Source: Lottia gigantea
Taxonomy: Eukaryota > Mollusca > Gastropoda > Lottiidae
Assembly: GCF_000327385.1 (NCBI RefSeq)
Contig: NW_008709781.1
Coordinates: forward strand, 732,718 to 796,717
Direction of reading: 5' to 3'
DNA length: 64,000 bases
In this document: piece after piece, positions 35,801-44,680 of the stretch
Layout of the letters: every line of letters starts with the position of its first letter
Position numbering within the stretch: position 1 is the stretch's first letter
The notes under the pieces: model-generated
What the model was told of the DNA's origin: nothing
Seen by the model: the letters and a program-made list of their open reading frames with translations, nothing else
The model's database searches: none
Made by a program: the position numbers and the translations under genes

Positions 35801-38800
35801 TATCATTTTAACACAATTGAAACCTAACTAAAGAGTGTGCCTAAATGAATATGTGCCTAATTGAAGGTGTGACTAAATCACTGTGCTAAAACAACGCTGT
35901 GGCTAAATGAACAATTAGTGCCTAAAAAGTGCATGCCTAAAGTCTAACTGCATATCGTGTCATCAATGACTGGTGATAATTGGTGACAATACAAGTGATT
36001 TGAAAGCTTAAATAAGTCTGTTATTTTATTGGGTATCCTGGTCTACATTTCAGTATATATATTTTTACAGGTACACAATGCCCTGGTAAGAAGCTGTCAG
36101 CAGCCTGCTGAAACACCTATTATTTAACCTAAAACGTAGGTTTCACTGCAGTTTACCAATTGAATAAATGAAGCTACTAATACAGAACCCAACATTTCAA
36201 TACATCTGATTGTCAATTGTATATAATGCATATTTGTGTATTTTAATACCCCCTTCCTCAACTACAGTTTAAACTATCAACATCTTAGTTGCCTGCTTGA
36301 ATTTATTTCTATAGATTATAGAACAACTAAAACTAACAACAAAATAACATGACAAATATCATTTTATAGTGATTTGATTATATCCATGATACAAAAACAT
36401 AAGTTATGTCAAAGTTTTGGAAACAGAGTTTCGCCTGACTTGCCAGTACTATCTTACCAGGCCCATACATGATATTTTCTTTGAATGCACATTGTGTATT
36501 TGTTTATTTATGCCTTTTTTAAGGTATGAATCCCATTGAAACAGCTTACCTGATATCCCATCATAGCTCCACCAATCGGCCCATGGTGTTGGCATGCCTG
36601 AAATGAACAAAATGTTAATGATATTAATATTACATTGTAGGAACACCTGCCTATCTCAGTAACATCCATAATGTAGTTTTATTTTGTATACTTTATATTT
36701 TACAACTTACACTGTTTTTAGGTCTATATAATCAATAGCATTAACACTTCTATATATTCCTATATTCACTTGGTGACCACTATTTACCACATTTGATTTG
36801 AAGACTTTTTTATGCAACTAAATGTGCTGTTCAAAGAAAACTTTGTGAACCACATAAAACAAAATTCCTGAGGATATTTGTTGTCAAACAATTACTTGTA
36901 GTCCTTCTCTACTTTTAACAATTTTTTGAGTTGCCATGAATTATGATGAAACAATTTGTTCAATTTATCAACACTTAACACTGATTTAGGTAGAATTTCC
37001 TTAGATCACAGATGGTGATAGTAGTATTTTAAAAGATAACGGTTTCACTATTCAGAAACCATTAGCTGCTTTATCTGTTCAACTGTTTTTGATCAATTTT
37101 ATACACAGATATATTGATAATTGTCATATATTTTTATTTCATTTAATAAACTTTATAAATCAAAGACCTCTGTATAGCAGCTGTCCATGATAAGAATGAC
37201 ATTTAAGAACTGCCAATAACACCACACTACCCATGGACATGAGGGAGGGGGGCACCACAATAGGACTTTCTCAGGGCTTATACCTTTTTTGAGAATTGAG
37301 GCCGAAAATTTATATCGTTAGATTTAGACATGCTTTCGAATCGTATGGATTTTGAGAAACGGGGGTCAGCACCAAAAATGATTGCAATTTGGTAATTATG
37401 AGCACAATGGCGACCTGTTATGACAAAATTAAATTAGATTTTGCACGATCTTTGTATCATATCGACTTTGCAAAACCCTAGTAATTTCACTGGAATAGCT
37501 CCATGACCTGAGTCAGTGCTGTTGAAAGAATTTTTTCTTATCCCACTTATACACAAAGATGAAGACAATTAGGTGAAGATATCATATAAAATCTAAAGTA
37601 GAGATGAAACGTGACTAAGATATGGTAAGAAATTGTAGAGCTTGGATAGAGAGTAAATGAAGTCTGTATAACAAAGAGCACGGATTTCTTCTGATGAATT
37701 AATATTAAGATCTTAAGGAAGTTGATAAGAAAAGGCGAATATTGCAGCACGTTTTAAATCTTGATTACGTCGACCATCAAAGTAGCCTAATGACCATCTT
37801 AAAAAACCCAAATGTTAATGTTTTTTTAGTTGTCTTTGCTGTGATATGGTATATGGTTTAGGAACCCTTTGTTATTCAAAAGGGGGAGTATGCGGCGGAT
37901 TCAACACCAAACTAATTGTGTCAAAAGTATTTTTTACTCTATCTACTCGTGATAGATTTTGTTCGCATTGGGAACTAAGATACCCTTGTATGTCTTAAAG
38001 TATTATATTTTCCTTTTCAACAAACTACTATGCTTTAAACAATCCTCTTTTACAGGACATTTACCAATAAATAAACCTGTCTAAATGATTTTAATTCAAA
38101 CTTTGCCCCAAAGGTTAAGAATGAGCAGTAAATAAAGATAATTCAATATCTTGATATCACTTGTAATTTCCGCACATCTCGGTATCATGGAGCTTTGATT
38201 GACGTTTTCCCCTTACATTGAATCAGATAGACCGTCCACGTCTGTATCAGCCTATAAATAAATCAACTGCAGTAATGTCTTAATGTTCAGATTCAATAAT
38301 ACGACTACGAACATAGCAGTAAATTCACATTCATCCGATTTTGCTGTTTTCCTTCCTGGGACTTTATATATTTTGATTACATGTACATTCATTACACCAA
38401 TTTCGTTTTATTTATTATATTCTATGCACTTGTGTGTCTTTTCCTGAAATTGACGATTTCAGAATTTTCCTATTACATAATTGACATTGCATCGATTTGA
38501 AAATCTAAGGTTCATACCACGATTACATTTAAACGAATTGAAAACTTAGGGATCGTACCATTGCAACATTTAAACGATTTGAAAACCTAGATTAGATGCA
38601 AGTGATTTGAATACCCAGAGTTCATACCATTATTAGCTGAAAACGATTTGAAGACCTAGGGTTCATACCATTATTAGCTGCAAACGATTTGAGTTGGAGT
38701 GATCATATAAATATATATATATATAACGATTCCATTACGGAACTGCTGAAGAACAACCAGTAATAATTGACATGTCATGTTATAAATGGCTGTACAGACA

Positions 38801-41800
38801 TAGGGCCATTCTATACATGATGAACTGTAAACAGTGACTAATGAGGTTGATAAATAAACATTATGTTGACATGTCATAACTGCATGCTTCAATGTACAAC
38901 ATCGATACTTTAAGTTTTCCTTGGTATTATATGAAGCCGCGGTGCTTCAACAAGCCATACGAATGCTTAAGAGTTTGAAGCCACACGGTAATTTAAGATT
39001 TTCAACAAGTCATAGCCATTGCAGAGTTTTGAGCTGTTGAACAATCGTGTCCACGCGTTTGCTTTCAACACTGTTAGTTTTTCTGAGTCTAATGCATGTT
39101 ATTGCATGAAATGAATTTAATGAAAGATTCTACAACATAAACAAACGTCAGTCCTTAGAACTCAATTCAGTAGAGAATAAATTAGTAAAACCGGAAGTAA
39201 TGGTCGGCTACAACTCATTTTGCCACATAAAATGAATGGAGTTTTACGTCCTACTTTTCTGCACCATGTAGGGTGCAATGAGGGAAATTTTGCCAGGGCA
39301 GTGGCATTAGCCTGCTCTTATTCGATTTCCAAATTTTACTAGGCGCTTTTTCCATGTCAAACCCTCTTACCTACATCACTGTCAGGGGGAAACCGGGTTG
39401 AAAAATCCAAAGGTATTATCTTGACCTATGCCGGGATTGAACCCTGTACCTTCAGGTTAGCGAGTAAGCGTCTAACTCACTGAGCCACCGCGGCTCCCTT
39501 TTATTCCGTTCTGGCGTTGATTATAATTGTCTTGTTATTCCGGGTAGACGTTGGCTATATCTTATTATTCTGGGTATACGTTGGTTATATCTTATTATTC
39601 CACATAGACGTTGGTTATATCTTATTCATGCGGGCTGACGTTGGCCACATCTTATTATTCTAGGCTGACGTTGGCTATATCTTATTATTCTGGGCAGACG
39701 TTGGCTATATCTTATTATTCTGGGTATACGTTGGTTATATCTTATTATTCCACATAGACGTTGGTTATATCTTATTCATGCGGGCTGACGTTGGCCACAT
39801 CTTATTATTCTAGGCTGACGTTGGCTATATCTTATTATTCTAGGCTGACGTTGGCTATATCTTATTATTCTGCGCAGACCTAAGTTATAACTTATTATTT
39901 TTGGTAGACGTCGGTTATATCTTATTATTCCGGGTATACGTTGACTATATCTTATTATCATTTTTGGTAGAAGTTGGCTGTATCTTCTTCTTCTGGGTAG
40001 ACGTTGGCTATATCGTTTTACCTTGTATACGTCGGTATGTCTTTTATTCCCGTGGACGTTGGCTATATCTTTATATTCTGGGTGGGCGTGGGCGATATCT
40101 TATTCTTCCGAGCAGGCGTATGGCCATATCTTTATATTCTGGGTAGGCGATATCTTATTCTTCTGGGCAGGCGTATGGCTATATCTTTATATTCTGGGTG
40201 GGCGATATCTTATTCTTCTGGGCAGGCGTATGGCCATATCTTTATATTCTGGGTGGGCGATATCGTATTCTTCCGGGTAGACGTTGGCTATGTCGTATTA
40301 CTCTGTATACGTCAGTGGTCTTTTATTCTAGTGGACCTTGGTTATATCTTTATATTCTGGGTGGGCGTGGGCGATATCTTATTCTTCCGGGTAGACGTTG
40401 GTTATATCTTATTATTGAGAGCAGACGTTGCCTATATCTTGTGTTAAATTGAGAGCAGGAAAATGTCGTCCTATTAAACAGCTTACTCTTGTTAATTGAA
40501 AATGAAATGGTATAATGGTTATTGATGTCCCAAAAGACGAATAGCACAGACTGAAGATTATTTTTCTATTAAGAGTATTTAGTAAGGATTGTGATACTAG
40601 CGGGAAGTGTAAATAGATCAATTTACACCGAGTTCAATTTTGTCCGTCGATAGACAACCAGTAGTGTTTATTGCTTATTTGTGTTTCGTCAATATCTAGA
40701 TCTGTATTGAACAGTCACTGTGAACATTAATGCGTAACATTAAACGTTAAAAATAAAATTGTTTGGGACAGGCCGTTTATTCTCAAAACGATTTTAGCGC
40801 TAGGATGTCCCAGGGTCTTAACTTTTAACATTGTTTCTAGGATATCATAGAGTTAGGAATGTTTCGAGAATATGTATAGCAAGGTCGTTCGGGTGAGACG
40901 AAAACCTGAAACAGCGTAAATTAAGGAATGTATACTTTAAGATCGTTCGATACATATATAAACATATTCGAAAATATACAACTTTGAATATTCTGATTAT
41001 GTTTCATGTTTAATACTTCACCCATACCACGATCTTAATACATGTATAAAGACAACATATTTTCAAGTTGAACCTGTCATCTTCTGCGATGCGCATTCTT
41101 GAAGATGACATCAAGAAAATCGCCAAAGACTGTCAAATCTTAACTTGCTATCATTTTATAACCCAATTAGATTACAGCCTTCCATAATATACGAGTTTCA
41201 CCGTATGAAAGTTTTTGAAAGTAGGGAACAAGGTCAACTACCATTAAAAACGTAGATATCATTCAAACAATTATTATGTAAAATATTGATAAGCTAATGT
41301 TCTCTCATATCTGATATTCATTATGATAACATTGTATATTTCATACATTGCTTAATGAATGTAGATGGCCTGGGGAAACAATGGATAATCTAGGTATTTC
41401 CAACCACCAATCTGTCTAGGCAGGGTATTAAAAACTCTCTTTGCGGTTTACTGTATCAGTCTCTTTTTACTTATAACTGGCTATCTTTTCTCTGGACCAA
41501 TATCCTATTACTACATCTAAATGGACGAACAAAAACCAATTGGAATTCGTCTGATTTATTTCTGAATAATCCCAACTTTAAAGACCATCTTTTGAATTTG
41601 TTTTCATTATTTCTCAAGAAGCGTGGAGAAATTAGTCTGTTTCTAGACTATCTGATTTCATTTAATTGGTCCAGATTCCAGTGTAAGTATATTTTAATAG
41701 GTTTCTAGAAAACATTCTTACCACCTACTCTGTTGAAGGGCGTTAAGGAAAATGATATGTATGTTTACGTCCTACTTTTCTGCACCATACTCGGCTAATA

Positions 41801-44680
41801 AACTCCCAACTGTGGGCATTGTGTCCCAGAGATTGATTGAAAGGAAATTAGGAAGGAAGGAAGAACAAATTGTGAAATTGGTGTCAATGACTTAAATTCC
41901 GTTATTAATTTCTTTCAAACTCTTCCTTTCCGTTGTGTAAATTTTTATCCAGGAGGTGCGTAACATTAAACGTAAAAAGTAAGATTGTTTGGGACAGGCC
42001 GCTTATTCTCAAAACTATTTTAGCGTTAGGATGTCCCAGGGTCTTAACTTTACACATAAGATATCATAGAGTTAGGAATGTTTCGAGAATATGTATATCA
42101 AGGTCGTTCGGGTGAGACGAAAACCCGAAACAACGTAAATTAAGGAATGTATACTTTAAGATCGTTCGATACATACATAAACATATTCGAAAATATACAA
42201 CTTTGAAAGTTTTATTCAGGAGGTGCTATGAATGCCATAAAAAATAGAGATAAATGCTAGAGATATTCACATATAAACCAAAATATGCCAAAGCGTTTAG
42301 GATTACTTCATACCTTCAAAGTATGCAGTATAAAGCACAATTCCACTTGAGAAGCTGTGGACAAGCCTTAAAAGTTATGAAAATATAGAAGTTAGTTTAA
42401 TATTTCCTTAAAGGATTATTGTTCATCTAAACGTGTATTGATCTATAAAAATAACAAAGGATTGAGATGAAAGAAATAAGTTCCATCATAAAAGTTAAAA
42501 AAATACGGTACCTTCGTTTTTTACTAATGTAAACCGTTTATATAATATCAATATAATAAACAGACATGTCTCAGTAGAAACATCGTTTCCATTATGTTAG
42601 ATGACATTGTTTTCCCGGAGTCTTGATCTAATGCTCACGCGATTGTTAATGAGTGTGTTACGCTTGTTACAGCTTCGACCATCTTCACAATGACAAGCTA
42701 CCTTATATCTATCTTACACCTTGACTGCAACAGTAACCTTTCTTGTATCATGTAATGCAACGATTGGATTGTTGATCAGCGATTACAGCCAATCATAGAC
42801 AGACAGGCTGCAAACTTTGTTTTCAGAGACTTTTTGTCGAAGCCTCTGATTGGCTGTATTCGCTAACATGCAATCCAGCAAAATCGCTGCATTTACAAAA
42901 CTTCCATGAGAAGATGTGACATGTTTATATCATCTTTAATTGTTCTATGCAAATTTGCGCACTTTTTTATCGTCTAAAAACGTAATATGAATTTTTCATA
43001 CATTTCGTTTTAATCTTGGCTTAAAAATTAGCTAAAAGGAGAAGAGCATTATGCACAACTAGACACAACTTTGGACACAAATGCCCAGTGCTCTAATGGG
43101 CAGGTAGTGAACTGAAGCATTACGTACGATGATACTGGCAATATCGAGATCTGACAAAAGGCAATCCTTATTCTGGAATTGATCAATTAAGATAGCGCTA
43201 TCAACCTTGAGTTATTTAGATAATATAATCTCCACCTTTAACATTTCTTGTGTTAATCGAAAGTCGGTGTATGAGAGAATATCAAAGACAGTTACTAATG
43301 CACATAATGTTTGATTTACATTGATCTGGATCAGAATAAATATTTCTATGAACATTCCAGCATCAAAATCTCTTGCTTTTTAATGTTATGTAATATCTTA
43401 TGCATGTTATGGATATTGCCGAAATGCTATTTGTCAAACTAAATGAATTTTGTAATTGTGTCATCTCTCAATTTGGTACACCTGATTCGGGAAACAGTAC
43501 ATATGCTCTGTCGACGGTAAACGTTTTTTTTTACAAGCTTACAAATAGGTGGACTTTGCGGATACTGCTACAAAATAGCGTGAGGGTTTTCTGTCTCCGA
43601 AGAAAATGGTACACATCTCTCTGACGCTCTCTCAAAATCATCTGTCAGAACAAAGAAAAACGAAAAGATACGAGGTCTCGTGTTTTTCAGAAAATATATG
43701 AATATAAAATGTCTGTGTCGACTTCCAAAAGTCATGATATGGTTTCACACCAAGAGACAGAGTTATGTTCAGTATATTATATATGAAGAAGAGCATGATT
43801 TGCATACGTTCGATCATATCTTAAAATAGGCGATTGGAATCGATTTAGAAAACCAAGTAATTTACTCAATCTTAACCACAAGTACAGTTTATAGAAATAA
43901 ACTACGCTATCAATAGGAGAGCCGTAAATCTCAATAATGAAAATGCTACTTTAGTTACTGGAGGAAATGAGCATGGTGAGAAGATTTTCAACTAGAAAAT
44001 TTTCAGCTCATCATTGACGGTTCCGTATATTTGGCGTATGATGTAGGTTATCAATACAGAATATAATAGAAGAAGCACATACACGAGGTATGGGTCTGGA
44101 AACAACGGGCAGGATCATTTGCAAGGCCCAAATTGCGGTTCGAACTCAGCTCCGCACTTCGTCTATTTGCACCATTATTCAGAATGATCGGTTTTAAGGT
44201 ACATTTGTGGTAATATATATAGTAGGTGAAATGATTTCCATATTGGGACTATACTATAAAGGTTTGAGCATTTATTCTAAAATAAAATCAACATGCCCTT
44301 CGCTATTTAAGAGTAACATTTGTATTATTAAGTATTAGTGTAATAATATTGGTACTTGAGCAATAGTTCATCAAAATGTCTTGAATTAAGTTCTTGGGAT
44401 ATTCGCTATATTCACTGATAAATGTGCTACATGTGCGGATAAATTTTGTCCAATTCGATATCATACAAATATATTCATCGACATACAAATTATTTTGTTT
44501 GGTCGATGCAGACATATCTGCCAGTAATGCCATTGTGATTCCCTTTCAGAGAATCCACATAATATTTTGTTTATCTAACACTTGACATGAATGAAGAAAG
44601 AAACACCAATACTTACCATTAGTTGAGACATAGCTCAATAATAAATCCGAGATAAGGAGAATGAAAGTTAATAAAATCAT
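20853..44680 (-). CDS. CA10: Carbonic anhydrase-related protein, CA10/CA11 type, secreted and catalytically inactive
   Basis: Nine exons on the minus strand: 44680-44617, 36597-36550, 26762-26626, 26036-25845, 24809-24714, 24471-24405, 24073-23919, 22420-22292 and 20879-20853. All junction phases agree and most donors are GTAAG-like. The product is about 304 residues. It has a signal peptide (MILLTFILLISDLLLSYVST), then PWADWWSYDGISG, which matches CA10's WWAYK exon, then the CA fold (WGLLNPDWTLCSSGRLQSPV to NNFRPPLPIHRRTIRTNI). Aligning EIKLHFGS...GSEHTV with CA2 puts Lys124 at the His94 site and Gln149 at the His119 site; only His126 (His96) remains. CA10/CA11 likewise lost zinc ligands and act outside the cell, in vertebrates as neurexin ligands. 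Cys52 and Cys234 can form the family disulfide. The last exon gives EWCWKKMF and a stop; its +1 frame stays open longer, so the C-terminus is the weakest part. Introns of 9.8 and 8.0 kb separate the first three exons. Confidence 0.9.
21912..22267. mobile_element. MITE-like repeat in a CA10-like intron (copy 1)
   Basis: The stretch begins TTAAAGGGGAACAGTC and ends in the inverse of TTAAAGGAGCAACTTC, a weak terminal inverted repeat (about 11/16). About 110 bp of its right side (CAAATTTCGACGATGAGCTG then AAGGTATGATTGGTTGAACA) recurs near 33,634-33,738. No coding frame. Family not assigned. Confidence 0.5.
23041..23108 (-). repeat. tRNA-like sequence, probable SINE head relic
   Basis: On the minus strand GGTGTAGCTCAGTTGAAGG matches a tRNA A box, followed by an arm-like GACCGGGCGTC. 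No good B box or acceptor stem follows, so it is not a functional tRNA gene. It lies in an intron of the CA10-like gene. Confidence 0.35.
26763..32500. other. CA10-like intron 2, proximal part
   Basis: Intronic sequence between CA10-like exon 3 and the nested gene's promoter. Open frames at 27,891-28,166 and 29,432-29,674 (plus) were examined. The second is hydrophobic, but neither has a family match or convincing splice sites. No other gene was found apart from the inverted repeat at 31.37-31.50 kb. Confidence 0.4.
31367..31500. repeat. Inverted repeat around CCGAAACATCTG
   Basis: TTAGACCGAAACATCTGTC at 31,371-31,389 is mirrored at 31,477-31,500, with a 12-bp perfect core (CCGAAACATCTG) and partial match beyond. 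At about 134 bp overall it could be a small MITE. It lies in CA10-like intron 2. Confidence 0.5.
32528..32535 (+). promoter_or_regulatory. TATA box of the nested three-helix gene
   Basis: TATATATA about 50 bp upstream of the proposed start codon at 32,579. A start of transcription near 32,560 would leave a 5'UTR of about 20 nt. Confidence 0.45.
32579..36111 (+). CDS. Small three-helix membrane protein nested in a CA10-like intron
   Basis: Five exons: 32579-32585 (MTS start, donor GTAAGT), 34110-34217, 34808-34906, 35183-35299 and 36071-36111. Every intron is phase 1 with good splice sites. The 123-residue product has predicted helices at about 13-34 (CLGMGAGYAVSGIVLIILHY), 47-70 (LGAGVLTCLITGIIQILFL) and 80-103 (GFSIAVVAIGFIMVIANSYV), one per exon. 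It ends in a basic, Cys-containing tail (RGKERKTCTQCPGKKLSAAC) and has one NWT glycosylation site at residues 10-12. I do not recognise the family; a remote link to claudin/PMP22-like tetraspans is conceivable but one helix is missing. The gene lies wholly within CA10-like intron 2, on the opposite strand, and ends about 0.4 kb from CA10-like exon 2. The very short first exon is the least certain part. Confidence 0.7.
33630..33740. mobile_element. MITE-like repeat (copy 2, right part)
   Basis: CAAATTTCGATGGTGAGCTG and AAGGTATGATTGGTCAAACA match the element at 21.9-22.27 kb in the same orientation, ending near CCTTTTAA. The left boundary is not clear. It lies in intron 1 of the nested gene. 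Confidence 0.5.
35371..35529. repeat. Near-perfect hairpin (foldback) element
   Basis: Two arms of about 70 bp (35,371-35,442 and 35,458-35,529) are inverse copies with roughly two mismatches. Arms include GGAACAACAATCACTG and TTTCGACGTGTTTCCCC; a short spacer lies between. The 14-bp direct repeat TATTATGTACCATA occurs at 35,323-35,336 and 35,527-35,540. The element lies in intron 4 of the nested gene and in intron 2 of the CA10-like gene. Confidence 0.9.
35750..35854. repeat. Second inverted repeat, 27-bp arms
   Basis: 35,750-35,776 (starts ACATATTCATCTAGGCACAC) and 35,828-35,854 are inverse copies with one mismatch, around a 51-bp spacer. Further GTGCCTAA-type words continue to about 35,940, suggesting a longer decayed repeat. 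It lies 0.2 kb from the previous hairpin, in the same intron. Confidence 0.75.
36163..36168 (+). promoter_or_regulatory. Poly(A) signal of the nested gene
   Basis: AATAAA on the plus strand 52 bp after the TGA stop of the nested three-helix gene. Confidence 0.65.
36598..39236. other. CA10-like intron 1, proximal part
   Basis: Intronic sequence, AT-rich. No exon-like segment was recognised. Near 38,510-38,690 the phrase AAACGATTTGAAAACCTAG and variants recur several times at short intervals (loose repeats). Confidence 0.4.
39237..39498 (-). mobile_element. tRNA-derived SINE
   Basis: Read on the minus strand from 39,498, the head GGAGCCGCGGTGGCTCAGTG has an RNA polymerase III A box (TGGCTCAGTGAG, 39,476-39,487). 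A B box (GGTTCAATCCC, 39,433-39,443) follows 32 bp on. The body ends near 39,237 in the inverse of GGAGTTTTACGTCCTAC. Truncated copies of that 3' end occur at about 109, 20,491, 35,071 and 41,761, so the family has been active and is often 5'-truncated. Confidence 0.85.
39505..40445. repeat. Minisatellite with 30-bp units and a 150-bp higher-order period
   Basis: Units resemble GACGTTGGCTATATCTTATT plus about ten bases. Positions 39,571-39,690 and 39,721-39,840 are identical, showing a five-unit (150-bp) higher-order repeat. From about 40,060 to 40,400 the units change to a ~57-60-bp form with ATATCTTTATATTCTGGG. Because 30 is a multiple of three, long frames stay open on both strands (for example 40,004-40,447 plus), but these are by-products of the repeat. 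Confidence 0.92.
40731..40988. repeat. Dispersed ~255-bp element, copy 1
   Basis: Starts TGCGTAACATTAAACG and ends ATATACAACTTTGAA. Very similar over its whole length to 41,957-42,207 in the same orientation. No coding frame spans it. Confidence 0.8.
41957..42207. mobile_element. Dispersed ~250-bp element, copy 2, with ~17-bp flanking direct repeats
   Basis: Highly similar to copy 1, sharing GTTTGGGACAGGCCG, GGATGTCCCAGGGTCTTAAC and TTAAGGAATGTATACTTTAAG. It is flanked by TTTTATCCAGGAGGTGC (from about 41,943) and TTTTATTCAGGAGGTGC (42,210-42,226), a 16/17 direct repeat that looks like a target-site duplication. That length suggests retroposition, as for a SINE. A short inner hairpin (TTCGGGT...ACCCGAA) is present. 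No clear A and B box pair was found. Confidence 0.7.
42660..42910. repeat. Foldback-type repeat, diverged copy
   Basis: CACCTTGACTGCAACAGTAACC, ATTGGATTGTTGATCAGCGA and AGCCTCTGATTGGCTGT match the better-preserved element at 60.39-60.62 kb. An inner inverted pair (ACAGCCAATCA and TGATTGGCTGT) is visible. It lies in CA10-like intron 1. Confidence 0.55.

Noticed and set aside
40004-40447. 147-codon hydrophobic frame resembling a membrane protein
   Set aside because: Product of the 30-bp minisatellite; the opposite strand is open too.
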